This document shows positions 26,680 to 35,083 of a DNA stretch of 64,000 nt, piece after piece. The stretch's first letter is position 1; each line of letters begins with the position of its first letter. The stretch spans positions 42,928 to 106,927 of the forward strand of contig JBBSMQ010000012.1 in assembly GCA_038233075.1 (NCBI GenBank), written 5' to 3'. The notes under the pieces are model-generated. The model had not been told where the DNA came from. It was given only the letters and a program-made list of their open reading frames with translations, and did not search any database. The stretch is from Iamia sp038233075. GTDB taxonomy: Bacteria; Actinomycetota; Acidimicrobiia; Acidimicrobiales; Iamiaceae. Both the position numbers and the translations under genes were made by a program.

Positions 26680-28851
26680 ATGACACCGCCGCCGACCCCG
26701 CCCCGCTTCGCGTCCGCCGAGGCCCCCCGGGCCGAGCGACGCCGCGCTCGTCGAGCGCGCCACGGCACCGACGAGGCCGACGACCTGAGCTGGATGCGCG
26801 ACCACGGCGACCCCGCGCTGCGGGCCGTGCTGGAGGCCGAGTCGGCCCACACCGATGCGGTCCTGGCTCCGCTCTCACCTCTCGTCGACCGCATCGAGGC
26901 CGAGATCAGGACCCGCACCCAGGAGGACGACCTGTCGGTCCCCCATCGCAAGGGCGCGTGGTGGTACCAGTCGCGGACCGTCGAGGGGGCGTCCTACGCC
27001 ATCCACGAGCGTCGTCCCGACCGCGGTGATGGCGGCGGCCCCGCCATCGACGCCCCGGCGGAGGTGGTCCTCGACGAGAACGTCCTGGCCGAGGGCCACC
27101 CGTACCTCTCGGTGGGCGCAGCCGAGGTCAGCCCGGACGGGTGGCTGCTGGCCTACGCGGTCGACCACGACGGCTCCGAGGCCCACCAGCTCCGGGTGCG
27201 CGACCTGCGCACCGGCGTGGATCGGGCCGAGGCCATCCCCGACGTCTCCTACGGCGTGGCCTGGTCGGCCGACAGCGGCTCGCTCCTCTACACCACCCTC
27301 GACCCGTCCCGGCGGCCCTGGCGGGTCCACACCCACCACCTGGGCGCCGACCCGACCGGCGCCGACGACGCGCTGGTGCTGGAGGAGCTCGACGACCGCT
27401 TCTGGGTGGGCCTGGGTCCCAGCCGCAGCGGGGACCTCGTGGTCATCGACGTGAGCAGCGCCGTCACGTCGGAGATCCACCTGATCGACGCCCACGCTCC
27501 CGAGGCCGGGGCCCGCCTGGCCATCCCCCGCCGGCCCGGCGTCGAGGTCCAGGTCGTCCACCACGGGGACTGGCTCTACCTCGTGAGCAATGACGAGGCC
27601 CTCGACTTCGCCCTCTGGCGGGCGCCGGTCACCGCCCCCGACCGCCGCCGGTGGCAGCCGGTCATCCCTCACTCCGCCGGCACCCGTCTGCTCGGCGTGG
27701 AGGCCTTCGCCCACCACCTCGTCGTCCACCTCCGCACCGGCGGCCGGCCCGCGCTCCGCCTCCTCGACGTCGACGTCCTGGCGGCGCACGGCGACGAGGC
27801 GCCCACCCCCGAGGCGGTGGCCACGGCCAGCCGGGACCTCGTCTTCCCCGACGCCGGCTACTCGTTGTCGGGATCGGCCAACGAGGAGTGGGAGACCGAC
27901 CGCTACCGGTTCGGCTACCAGTCCCCCACCACCCCGGCCACCATCCTCGAGGAGGACGTGCCCACCGGCACCCGGGTCGAGCTCAAGCGGGCGCCGGTGC
28001 TCGGCGGCTTCGACCCCGACGACTACGAGACGGCCCTGGTGTGGGCCATGGCGGACGGCGGCACCCGCATCCCGATCTCGTTGGCGCACCGGCGCGGCGT
28101 GGCCAGGGACGGCACCGCGCCCCTCGTGCTCTACGGCTACGGGGCCTACGAGATCAGCATGGACCCGTGGTTCTCGATCCCCCGCCTGTCCCTCCTCGAC
28201 CGGAGCGTGATCTTCGCCATCGCACACGTACGAGGGGGCGGCGAGATGGGCCGGGGCTGGTACGAGGACGGCAAGCTGGCAGCCAAGGCGCACTCGTTCT
28301 CCGACCTGGTGGCGGCGGCCGACCACCTGGCGGACGAGGGCTGGTGCGCGCCCGACCGCATCGCCATCCGCGGCGGCAGCGCCGGCGGCCTCCTCGTCGG
28401 CGCAGCCCTGAACCTGGCTCCCCACCGGTTCCGGGCTGTGGTCGGCGAGGTGCCCTTCGTCGATGCCCTCAACACGATCCTCGATCCCGACGCTCCGCTC
28501 ACCGCGACCGAGTGGGAGGAGTGGGGCAACCCGATCACCGACCCTGCGGCCTTCGCCACCATGCGCGCCTACAGCCCGACCGAGAACGTGGGGACCGGGC
28601 CCTACCCCTCGGTCCTGGCCACCGCGGGACTGTCCGACCCTCGCGTCAGCGTCCACGAGCCCGCCATCTGGGTCCAGCGCCTGCGGGAACGCACCGACGT
28701 CGCTCCCGACCGACCGGTGCTGCTCCGGGTGGAGATGGGTGCGGGCCACGGGGGGCCGTCGGGCCGCTACGAGGCCTGGCGCAAGGAGGCCGAGGTGCTC
28801 GCCTTCCTCCTCACCGCCCTGGACGTCTCCGAGCCACCGTCACCGCCGTGA
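26680..28851 (+). CDS. ptrB: Oligopeptidase B-like prolyl oligopeptidase (S9A)
   Basis: 723 residues: N-terminal beta-propeller (about 75-420) and C-terminal alpha/beta hydrolase. GGSAGG holds the nucleophile (about S567), D653 follows in LSDPRV and H690 in AGHGGPSG. The spacing matches the oligopeptidase B triad. It cleaves short peptides after basic residues in the cytoplasm; no signal peptide is present. ATG 26680 lies 8 nt after TACCCT (26666-26671), so leaderless initiation is likely, although an in-frame GTG exists at 26641. Two strong hairpins follow the stop. Confidence 0.92.
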   Translation: MTPPPTPPRFASAEAPRAERRRARRARHGTDEADDLSWMRDHGDPALRAVLEAESAHTDAVLAPLSPLVDRIEAEIRTRTQEDDLSVPHRKGAWWYQSRTVEGASYAIHERRPDRGDGGGPAIDAPAEVVLDENVLAEGHPYLSVGAAEVSPDGWLLAYAVDHDGSEAHQLRVRDLRTGVDRAEAIPDVSYGVAWSADSGSLLYTTLDPSRRPWRVHTHHLGADPTGADDALVLEELDDRFWVGLGPSRSGDLVVIDVSSAVTSEIHLIDAHAPEAGARLAIPRRPGVEVQVVHHGDWLYLVSNDEALDFALWRAPVTAPDRRRWQPVIPHSAGTRLLGVEAFAHHLVVHLRTGGRPALRLLDVDVLAAHGDEAPTPEAVATASRDLVFPDAGYSLSGSANEEWETDRYRFGYQSPTTPATILEEDVPTGTRVELKRAPVLGGFDPDDYETALVWAMADGGTRIPISLAHRRGVARDGTAPLVLYGYGAYEISMDPWFSIPRLSLLDRSVIFAIAHVRGGGEMGRGWYEDGKLAAKAHSFSDLVAAADHLADEGWCAPDRIAIRGGSAGGLLVGAALNLAPHRFRAVVGEVPFVDALNTILDPDAPLTATEWEEWGNPITDPAAFATMRAYSPTENVGTGPYPSVLATAGLSDPRVSVHEPAIWVQRLRERTDVAPDRPVLLRVEMGAGHGGPSGRYEAWRKEAEVLAFLLTALDVSEPPSPP

Positions 28852-28936
28852 GCAACCGGGATGCCTCCTCAGGGGACCGCAGGCACCAGAGAGGTTGGCA
28901 TCTCACTGCGGTCACGCCCGGCGCAGCCGCTGGGGG

Positions 28937-28957
28937 TCTGGGGGCGCAGCCCCCAGA
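28937..28957. terminator. 9-bp GC-rich hairpin
   Basis: TCTGGGGGC-GCA-GCCCCCAGA, a perfect 9-bp stem with a triloop, lies 86 bp past the oligopeptidase B stop in the gap between convergent genes. No T-tract, as is common for actinobacterial terminators. Confidence 0.6.
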
Positions 28958-29010
28958 AGAAGCGAGCCGATCCAGCTTGCTGGTCGGCGAGCATGGGCGT
29001 CGGCGAAGCC

Positions 29011-29032
29011 GTTCCGACTAGCTCGTCGGAAC
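29011..29032. terminator. 8-bp hairpin before the convergent flavin reductase end
   Basis: GTTCCGAC-TAGCTC-GTCGGAAC, an 8-bp perfect stem with a 6-nt loop, lies 36 bp beyond the stop of the minus-strand flavin reductase gene. With the hairpin at 28937 it fills the 216-bp convergent gap, where no gene is seen. Confidence 0.55.
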
Positions 29033-29067
29033 GGAGCGAGCGCTAGCGAGCGAGTGACGACGAAACC

Positions 29068-29556
29068 TCAGCGCTCGAGCTGGGCGTAGCCGCCTCGGAA
29101 GAACACGAGGGGATGGCCCTCGTCCGCGACCTCGAGGTCGTGGACCCGGCCCAGCACGATGTCGTGGTCGCCGCCGTCGTGCACCTCGTGCAGCTCGCAG
29201 TCGATCCAGGCCAGCACGTCGTGGATGCGCGCGGCGCCCGAGTACGGCGCCGGATCGTACCCGAGCCCGGCGAACTTGTCGTCGGACTTGCCGGCGAACA
29301 CCCGGCACTCCTCCTCCTGCTGGGAGCCGAGGATGTTGACGCAGAACCGGCCGGCGGCACGGATGCGCGGCCAGCTCGACGACTGGGCTCCTGCGCAGAA
29401 CCCGACGAGCGGCGGATCGATCGAGACCGAGAAGAACGACCCCACCGCCAGTCCGACCCGGCCGTCCCCGTCCTCGGCGGTGATCACGGTGACCCCGGTC
29501 GGGAAGTGGCCGAGCACCTGGCGGTAGCGGGCCTGATCGATGACGGGTTCGGGCAT
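29068..29556 (-). CDS. Flavin reductase-like FMN-binding protein
   Basis: 162 residues. LGHFPTGVTVITAEDGDGRVGLAVGSFFSVSIDPPLVGFC is the flavin-reductase-like (split barrel) opening in which the GL-x-VGSF-x-SVS segment binds flavin, followed by FCVNIL and FAGKSDDKF. Such proteins supply reduced FMN/FAD to a monooxygenase or use it directly. No oxygenase partner is adjacent. The start is ATG 29556 with AGGAG 6-7 nt upstream. Monocistronic between converging hairpins and the MBL-fold gene. Confidence 0.88.
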   Translation of the reverse strand: MPEPVIDQARYRQVLGHFPTGVTVITAEDGDGRVGLAVGSFFSVSIDPPLVGFCAGAQSSSWPRIRAAGRFCVNILGSQQEEECRVFAGKSDDKFAGLGYDPAPYSGAARIHDVLAWIDCELHEVHDGGDHDIVLGRVHDLEVADEGHPLVFFRGGYAQLER

Positions 29557-29693
29557 GCAGTCTCCTGGTCAGCGCAGGCCGCACCGACCTGACGGCACGT
29601 CAGGGTAGCGAGCCGGTCCCCGAAGACCGTCGAGGCCTTCTGCCCCTTGCCGCCAGAGGCGGGCCGATCCGCACCGGCCCGATGCGACGCGGA

Positions 29694-30620
29694 CTAGGTG
29701 GGGTTGACGGACCGACCGACCGCCATGGGTTCGGGCGTCAGCACGCAGGGCAGGTCGGCCTCCTCGGGCCGGGGGGCCGCCAGGGCGAGGGTGGTCCCCT
29801 CGGCCGCGGCCATGACCTCCTCGAGGCCACGCTCGGCGCCGAGGCGCTGGGCGTGGCGCAGCAGCCGGTCGACGGCGTGGTCGTTGCGCTCGGGGTCGTG
29901 GTGGAAGAGGGCCAGGCGGCGGGCGCCGGCAGAGGCGGCGACGTGGACGGCGTAGTCGACGGTGCAGTGGCCCCAGCTGGCCTTGGCGGCGAACTCCGAC
30001 GGGACGAACTGGGCGTCGTGGATCACCAGGTCGGCGTCTTCGCACAGGGCCAGGGCGCCCTCGGCGATCCCGTCAGTACCGTCGGCGGGTTGCTGGTGGT
30101 CGCTGATGTAGGCGATGACCACATCGTCGACCTCGACGCGGTAGCCGTGGGTCGCACCCACGTGGGGAACCGAGAGCGCTCGCACGATCCCACCGTCGAC
30201 CTCGACCACCGCACCGTCGTCGAGGTCGACGAAGTCGATCTGGCCGTGGAGCTGCTCGGTGCGGACGGGGAAGTACGGCGGGCGCATGAACTCGCCGAAG
30301 GCACCGGCCAGGTCGAGGTCAGGCCCGGGTCGGGGGGCGTGGACGGTCAGGCGGGAGCCAGGGGCCAGCACCGGCGTGAAGAACGGCAGACCCTGCACGT
30401 GGTCCCAGTGCAGGTGGGTGACGAAGGCCCGGGCCGAGAAGCTGCCGTCGCAGGGCTGGGTCTTGCCGAAGAAGCGCAGTCCCGTCCCGAGGTCCAAGAT
30501 GATGGGGTCGCGGCCGGGTCGCTCGATCGAGACGCAGGCGGTGTTGCCGCCGTAGCGCTGGTTGTCGGGACAGGGGCAGGGCGTGGAGCCCCGAACGCCC
30601 CAGAAGGTGATGTCGACCAT
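29694..30620 (-). CDS. MBL-fold metallohydrolase
   Basis: 308 residues. THLHWDHVQGLPFF supplies the HxHxDH zinc motif. GVRGSTPCPCP, the YGGNT-x-C segment and ILDLGTGLR are typical of a subgroup of MBL-fold proteins related to RNase Z/PhnP-like phosphodiesterases, and YISDHQQP and DAQF add later ligands. The substrate is unknown, probably a cyclic or phosphodiester compound. ATG 30620 has GAGGGG 6 nt upstream. The 205-bp divergent gap toward the NTF2-like gene has an unusually AT-rich patch (about 30660-30715) that may hold a conventional promoter (TTCACA, TACTAC on the minus strand). Confidence 0.85.
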   Translation of the reverse strand: MVDITFWGVRGSTPCPCPDNQRYGGNTACVSIERPGRDPIILDLGTGLRFFGKTQPCDGSFSARAFVTHLHWDHVQGLPFFTPVLAPGSRLTVHAPRPGPDLDLAGAFGEFMRPPYFPVRTEQLHGQIDFVDLDDGAVVEVDGGIVRALSVPHVGATHGYRVEVDDVVIAYISDHQQPADGTDGIAEGALALCEDADLVIHDAQFVPSEFAAKASWGHCTVDYAVHVAASAGARRLALFHHDPERNDHAVDRLLRHAQRLGAERGLEEVMAAAEGTTLALAAPRPEEADLPCVLTPEPMAVGRSVNPT

Positions 30621-30825
30621 CTCGTCCCCTCACCGTCGCGGCCGTGGTGGCGACGCACCGTAGTAGAGGTTTCCCCAGTGTGAACGGGGTGTGACCTAAA
30701 TGACAGATATCCCTGCTAGCAGAGCACGTGCTGGCCGCGAGCACCGGACTCGGTCGCCGGCTCCGCCGGGCCGGGCCGGACCGACCCCGAACCGCGTGCC
30801 GCCCCGGCGCCTAGCCTGCTGCGCC

Positions 30826-31338
30826 ATGCCGCCGCCGCCGCCGCTCACCCCTGACGACCTGGTGGAGATCCATCACATCAGCCAGCTCAAGCACGCCTAC
30901 TTCCGCTGCCTCGACCAGAAGCGCTGGGAGGAGATGGCTACCCTGCTCGACCCGGAGGTGGAGGCCACCTACTCCGGCGGGACCAACTCCTTCTCTGGGC
31001 GCGACGCCGTGCTCGACTTCCTCGAACGCGCCATGGGCGCCGAGACCTTCCACTCCGCCCACCACGGGCACCACCCGGAGATCACCCTCACCGGAGCGAC
31101 CGAGGCCACCGGCACCTGGGCCATGGAGGACACGGTGATCATGCTGGACTTCGACATCACCATCCGGGGGGCGGGCTTCTACGACGACGCCTACGCCAAG
31201 CGCGACGGTCGGTGGGTCGTCACCCGCACGGGCTACAAGCGCCTGTGGGAGGAGATGGCCCCGCGGGCATCGACCGAGGGGCTCACCCTCACCGCCTCCT
31301 GGTGGCGCACCGACGGGCGCAGCAGCCTGGCGGGCTGA
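30826..31338 (+). CDS. SnoaL/NTF2-like domain protein
   Basis: 170 residues. The cone-shaped NTF2 fold pattern is visible: LKHAYFRCLDQKRWEEMATLL (helix, then DPEVEATY strand), GRDAVLDFLERAMG, and a final W-x-V-T-R-T-GYKRLWEE strand. SnoaL_4-type proteins act as small isomerases, hydroxysteroid-type enzymes or ligand binders; no specific substrate can be inferred. ATG 30826 is 8 nt after TAGCCT (30812-30817) with no Shine-Dalgarno, so it is likely leaderless. It converges with the small zinc-ribbon gene 17 bp away. Confidence 0.85.
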   Translation: MPPPPPLTPDDLVEIHHISQLKHAYFRCLDQKRWEEMATLLDPEVEATYSGGTNSFSGRDAVLDFLERAMGAETFHSAHHGHHPEITLTGATEATGTWAMEDTVIMLDFDITIRGAGFYDDAYAKRDGRWVVTRTGYKRLWEEMAPRASTEGLTLTASWWRTDGRSSLAG

Positions 31339-31355
31339 TCGCCCTGCGACGCGGC

Positions 31356-31517
31356 TCAGGACGCGCGCCGCAGCGGTGGCGCCAACGGGTGGTCCACCAG
31401 GTGGGACACCACGTACCCACACCGGGCGCAGGTGCCCCTCCACTCGTGGCCTCCGGCGGACACCAGGGTCACCAGGTGGAGGTCGATCTCGCCGTTGCAG
31501 TACTCACATGTCTCCAT
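31356..31517 (-). CDS. Small zinc-ribbon protein (53 aa)
   Basis: 53 residues with two CxxC knuckles: CEYC (4-7) and CARC (30-33), a typical zinc ribbon; the rest is hydrophilic. The function is unknown; such small ribbons can bind nucleic acid or a partner protein. ATG 31517 lies 7 nt after TAGGGT (31530-31525), the leaderless pattern used across this window, which supports the gene despite its size. The upstream in-frame extension (MEPPGSLSH...) is ignored for that reason. Confidence 0.65.
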   Translation of the reverse strand: METCEYCNGEIDLHLVTLVSAGGHEWRGTCARCGYVVSHLVDHPLAPPLRRAS

Positions 31518-31573
31518 GCCCGAGACCCTACGAAGGGGGTGTGACAGCGAACCCGGAGGCTCCATCCCGGTGA

Positions 31574-31624
31574 CGTTCTGGTCCCAGAGAGAGCCCCGCA
31601 GGGCACATCTGTGGACCAGGACGG
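31574..31624. repeat. CGTTCTGG nested hairpin, copy A
   Basis: CGTTCTGGTCC ... GGACCAGGACGG arms enclose an inner GCCC-cgca-GGGC stem. It lies beyond copy B, downstream of the sulfotransferase gene. Confidence 0.6.
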
Positions 31625-31635
31625 CTCGTTCCCTC

Positions 31636-31685
31636 CGTTCTGGTCCACCGACAGCCCTGGAGGGCCCGATCCCAGACCAGAACGG
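31636..31685. repeat. CGTTCTGG nested hairpin, copy B (best preserved)
   Basis: CCGTTCTGGT pairs with ACCAGAACGG (10 bp, perfect), with an inner GCCCT-GG-AGGGC stem. It begins 22 bp past the stop of the minus-strand sulfotransferase and may act as its terminator or 3' stabiliser. Confidence 0.7.
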
Positions 31686-31706
31686 TTGCGCCGGCCGGCG
31701 AAGGGC

Positions 31707-32600
31707 TCAGGCCCGGTGCAGCCAGGCCACCAGGTCCGGCGGGGCCATCGCCGCGACCCGTCCCTCGTAGGTTCGGATCTGGTCGTCGTCGAGGAGGGCC
31801 CGTCCCTGCCCCGACCGCCCGGACCGGAAGAAGGCGCGAGGGTCGCGGAGCACACCCAGGCGATCGGGCACCCGATCGGCGGCCCACTCCCGCATGGCGT
31901 CGAAGGAGGCCGCCTCGACGAGGGCGGACCAACGCTCCTCCGGGATCGAGATCCCGAGGCGGTCCGCCAGCCGTGCCATCTGCCCGGCGAGGTCGTCCTG
32001 CAGGTCCTGGTAGTGGACGAGCACGACGTCGGGCTCGTGGCGCCGGGCCCACGCGTCGGCTGCGTGGTGCACCACACCGGGCAGGCGGTCGAGGTGCTCC
32101 TCGGGCGGCTCGTTCGTGGCGATCCACCAGGCCATCCACGTGGCCGGGTCGACCTCGGGCGGGGCGACCGACGGCACCCCGCTCAGCTCCTCCATGCGGG
32201 TCCGGTCGATGTTGGCCGCGTGGTGGTGGAGCGAGAGGCCGACGTCGAGTGGGTGGCGGCACACCACGAGGTAGGTCACCCCTGGGTGCCGCGGGAGCCC
32301 GTCGAGGGGCGTGTGGGTCTTCAGGATGCGGCGGTGGGTCTGGAGCTCGAGCCGGGCCCGCACCGCCGCGACCGGCTCCGCCTCCCAGTCGACCCACGGC
32401 GAGATCTCGGCCAACGACGCGGGCAGGTCCGGGGTCTGGAACACGAGCAGGGCGCAGATCACCTGCACCCAGGTGGTCCCGCTCTTGGACCGGGTGCTGA
32501 CGACGACGTCGCCGGGGCGGTGGGCGAACCCGACCCACCGCTCGTTGGCCTCCGACCGGTAGTCTCGCACCACGCGAGCGTAGGTGTGCGTCGGCCGCAT
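31707..32600 (-). CDS. PAPS-dependent sulfotransferase
   Basis: 297 residues. RSKSGTTWVQ is the 5'-phosphosulfate-binding loop and VCRHPLDVGLSLHHH the 3'-phosphate-binding segment of cytosolic sulfotransferases; ILKTHTPLDGLP is the expected catalytic-His-containing strand. It transfers sulfate from PAPS to an alcohol or phenol, possibly a lipid, sterol or polyketide; no PAPS synthesis genes are nearby. ATG 32600 directly abuts a CGTTCTGG hairpin (32601-32651), so the promoter or readthrough signal must overlap the repeat. Confidence 0.88.
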   Translation of the reverse strand: MRPTHTYARVVRDYRSEANERWVGFAHRPGDVVVSTRSKSGTTWVQVICALLVFQTPDLPASLAEISPWVDWEAEPVAAVRARLELQTHRRILKTHTPLDGLPRHPGVTYLVVCRHPLDVGLSLHHHAANIDRTRMEELSGVPSVAPPEVDPATWMAWWIATNEPPEEHLDRLPGVVHHAADAWARRHEPDVVLVHYQDLQDDLAGQMARLADRLGISIPEERWSALVEAASFDAMREWAADRVPDRLGVLRDPRAFFRSGRSGQGRALLDDDQIRTYEGRVAAMAPPDLVAWLHRA

Positions 32601-32651
32601 GCGTTCTGGTCGCAGAACACGCCCGAAAGGGCTCGATCCCCGACCAGAAGG
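32601..32651. repeat. CGTTCTGG nested hairpin, copy C
   Basis: TTCTGGTCG pairs with CGACCAGAA, with an inner GCCC-gaaa-GGGC stem. It fills the gap between the mutY stop (32664) and the sulfotransferase start (32600), both on the minus strand. Confidence 0.7.
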
Positions 32652-32663
32652 GCCGGCGACCGC

Positions 32664-33629
32664 TCAGGGGAGGCGCCAGGTGCCGGCGTCGTCCACGACC
32701 GCCAGGCCATCGGCGACGAGGGTCGCCGCCACCTGCTCGGCCCGCTCACGGTCGGCGGGCCAGCCCATCACCTCGGGCAGCGCCGATCGCTCGACGGCAC
32801 CGGCGCGGAGGGCGTCGACCAGCCGGCCCCTTCCCTGACGGTCGCTGCCCTCGAAGCGGGACTGGCGTCGAGGACGGGGCCAGGGGTCGTCGCCGGCCAG
32901 GCCCCGGGCCCACCAGCCGCAGTGCGCCGAGACGGGGCAGGCGTCGCACAGGGGCCGGGGCCGACAGGTGGTGGCGCCCAGCTCCATGATGCCCTGGTTC
33001 CAGGCCCAGGCTCCGCCGGGTGCGTCCCCCTCGGCCGCGGCGGCGAGAGCATCGGCGTCGGTCTGGGCGACGGCCCGACCGATCAGGCGCGAGAGCGTGC
33101 GGGTCACGTTCACGTCGAGCACCCCCACCGGCTCCTCGGCGGCGAAGGCCAGCACGGCCCGGGCCGTGTAGGGGCCGATGCCGGGCAGGGCGAGCAGGGC
33201 GTCGAGCTCGGTCGGGAGCGAACCACCGTGGTCGGCGACGACCGCCCGGGCGCAGCGGTGGAGGTTCACCGCCCGGCGGTTGTAGCCCAGGCCCCGCCAC
33301 TCCTCGACGACGTCGCCGGCTGGTGCTGCGGCGCAGACGGCCGCCGTCGGGAAACGGTCGAGGAAGGCCCGGTAGCGGGGCTCGACCCGGGCCACTCCGG
33401 TCTGCTGGAGCATGAGCTCCGACACCAGCACACCCCACGGGTCACGGGTGCGTCGCCACGGCAGGTCGCGTCCCTCGACGCCGAACCACGCCGCCAGATC
33501 GGCAACGAGCGCCGGGCGATCGGCCGGGACCACGCCCCTCGTCGGGGCGGCGCCATCGCCTCTGGTCGCATCGGGCTCGCCCCGCACACCGATCGCGGGT
33601 CCACCCGTGCCTCCGTCCACGGCGGTCAC
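32664..33629 (-). CDS. mutY: A/G-specific adenine glycosylase, short form without NUDIX domain
   Basis: 321 residues. LPWRRTRDPWGVLVSELMLQQT contributes catalytic-type Glu71, the helix-hairpin-helix is LPGIGPYTA (148-156), and the catalytic Asp is D172 in VLDVNVTR. Four Cys (222, 228, 231, 237) form the iron-sulfur loop with C-x5-C-x2-C-x5-C spacing, one residue shorter in the first gap than E. coli MutY as I recall it. It removes A opposite 8-oxoG. The usual C-terminal NUDIX-like domain is replaced by an about 60-residue helical tail, normal in actinobacteria. GTG 33629 is 3 nt after the stop of the upstream methyltransferase gene, so they form an operon. Confidence 0.9.
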   Translation of the reverse strand: MTAVDGGTGGPAIGVRGEPDATRGDGAAPTRGVVPADRPALVADLAAWFGVEGRDLPWRRTRDPWGVLVSELMLQQTGVARVEPRYRAFLDRFPTAAVCAAAPAGDVVEEWRGLGYNRRAVNLHRCARAVVADHGGSLPTELDALLALPGIGPYTARAVLAFAAEEPVGVLDVNVTRTLSRLIGRAVAQTDADALAAAAEGDAPGGAWAWNQGIMELGATTCRPRPLCDACPVSAHCGWWARGLAGDDPWPRPRRQSRFEGSDRQGRGRLVDALRAGAVERSALPEVMGWPADRERAEQVAATLVADGLAVVDDAGTWRLP

Positions 33630-33632
33630 CGG

Positions 33633-34433
33633 TCAGGGGTCGCGCCGGCACCAGTGGGCGACGGTGATGTAGGGGAGCTCGAAGGACTCGCCCAGGTCGC
33701 TCACCAGGTCCCGCACCTGACGGGCCAGGAGGGCCCGGTCGGCCTCGGGCCGGGAGGCGATGTAGGACGTGGACAGGACCCGGGCCACGAGCGTCTCGGG
33801 ATCCATCGGCTGGCGGTAGGTGGTGTCATAGCGCGCGACGGGGCCGAACGGCGCCCCGGCCGCCTCGATGCGCGCCGCCCAGTCCTCCTCCACCGTGTAG
33901 GGCACCCGCCACTCGCCCCGCTGGTCCCACCGGATCAGCCGGCTGAGCTCGGCCACCCACGGCTCACGGGCGTCCCGCTCGTTCCAGATCAACCCCAGCC
34001 CGCCACCAGGGCGTAGCACCGCGGCGATCTGCGCCAGAGCGACAGCGGTGTCGAACCAGTGGAAGGCCTGGGCCACGGTGATCGCATCGACCGCACCGCC
34101 GAGGTCGGGCAACCGCTCGGCCGTGCCGTCGAGGACGACGACCTCGGGCACCGAGGACCGCAGGCGGTCCCGCATCTCCGCCACCGGCTCGACGGCCACC
34201 ACCTCGGCCCCGGTGGGGACGAGGAGCCGGGTCAGCTTGCCGGTGCCGGCGGCCAGGTCGAGCACGCGGGACCCCGGGCCGATGGCCAGCTCGGAGCACA
34301 GCCGCTCCACCGCGTCGGCCGGGTACGACGGCCGGCCTCGCTCGTAGTCGTCGACCCCGGCGGAGAAGCCCGACGCGGCCGCGGGCAGCACCCGGGGGTC
34401 GGGGCCGCCGGGAGGCGCACCCGTCGAGGACAC
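33633..34433 (-). CDS. SAM-dependent class I methyltransferase
   Basis: 266 residues. SRVLDLAAGTGKLTRLL (motif I), VVAVEPVAEMRDRL (acidic residue) and AITVAQAFHWFD are typical of the Methyltransf_11 group often annotated as trans-aconitate or biotin-synthesis-like methyltransferases. Substrate unknown. The start is GTG 34433, 5 nt after the MaoC stop; the frame extends upstream but overlaps the MaoC gene. Middle gene of the minus-strand MaoC-methyltransferase-MutY operon, whose members have no obvious shared pathway. Confidence 0.87.
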   Translation of the reverse strand: MSSTGAPPGGPDPRVLPAAASGFSAGVDDYERGRPSYPADAVERLCSELAIGPGSRVLDLAAGTGKLTRLLVPTGAEVVAVEPVAEMRDRLRSSVPEVVVLDGTAERLPDLGGAVDAITVAQAFHWFDTAVALAQIAAVLRPGGGLGLIWNERDAREPWVAELSRLIRWDQRGEWRVPYTVEEDWAARIEAAGAPFGPVARYDTTYRQPMDPETLVARVLSTSYIASRPEADRALLARQVRDLVSDLGESFELPYITVAHWCRRDP

Positions 34434-34438
34434 CGCCC

Positions 34439-34957
34439 TCAGTCCTCGTCGGACCAGACGGCGTCGACGTCGTAGGGGCGGGGACGGCCGGGGGCGGCTG
34501 CATCGGTCCACACCATCACCTTGCGCCGGAAGTAGCAGACCTCGTCGCCGTGCTGGTTGAGGCCCTTGGTCTCGACCGAGACGATGCCCCGGTCGCCTTT
34601 GGAGGTCAGCTTCTTGTCGAGCACCCGGGTCTCGGCGTGGATGGTGTCGCCGTGGAAGGTGGGCTTGGAGTGCTTGAGCACCTCGACCTCGAGGTTGGCC
34701 ACGGCCTGGCCCGACACATCGGGCACGCTCATGCCCAGCACCAGGGAGTACACCAGGTTGCCGACCACCACGTTGCGGCCCTGGGGGGCCTGCTCGGCGA
34801 ACCACTCGTTGGTGTGGAGCGGGTGGTGGTTCATGGTGATCATGCAGAAGAGGTGGTCGTCGTACTCGGTGATCGTCTTGCCCGGCCAGTGGCGGTAGAC
34901 GTCTCCCACCTCGAACTCCTCGAAGGTGCGGCCGAAGGGACGTTCGTGGACGGTCAC
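34439..34957 (-). CDS. MaoC-family (hot-dog) dehydratase
   Basis: 172 residues. FGRTFEEFEVGDVYRHWPGKTITEYDDHLFCMITMNHHPLH is the MaoC/R-hydratase core, with the Asp/His catalytic pair in the D-x-x-x-F-...-N-x-H-P-x-H segment. Members hydrate enoyl-CoA thioesters; several resemble mesaconyl-CoA or methylmalyl-CoA hydratases. A methylsuccinyl-CoA-dehydrogenase-like gene lies 2.9 kb away, so mesaconyl-CoA (C4 carboxylate) is a reasonable guess but not proven. GTG 34957 has AGGAG about 9 nt upstream. First gene of the operon with the methyltransferase and MutY. Confidence 0.88.
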   Translation of the reverse strand: MTVHERPFGRTFEEFEVGDVYRHWPGKTITEYDDHLFCMITMNHHPLHTNEWFAEQAPQGRNVVVGNLVYSLVLGMSVPDVSGQAVANLEVEVLKHSKPTFHGDTIHAETRVLDKKLTSKGDRGIVSVETKGLNQHGDEVCYFRRKVMVWTDAAAPGRPRPYDVDAVWSDED

Positions 34958-35083
34958 CGGGGATCTCCTCCAGAGGTGGGCGGCGGCGACAGCGTAGGGC
35001 CCCCGGTCCCGCCCACCCGGCCTCGGACCGCCTCCACCCTGGGTGACCGCTCGATCGCTGTGAGCGCCGGTAGGGTGCCGCGG

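Noticed and set aside
26875..28749. 624-codon minus-strand frame opposite oligopeptidase B
   Set aside because: Low-complexity Val/Gly/Asp/His composition and no motif; oligopeptidase B has a complete catalytic triad on the other strand.
28960..29060. GAGCGAGCGCTAGCGAGCGAG as a possible attachment site
   Set aside because: Short, self-complementary sequence in a terminator region with no integrase gene or second copy in the window.
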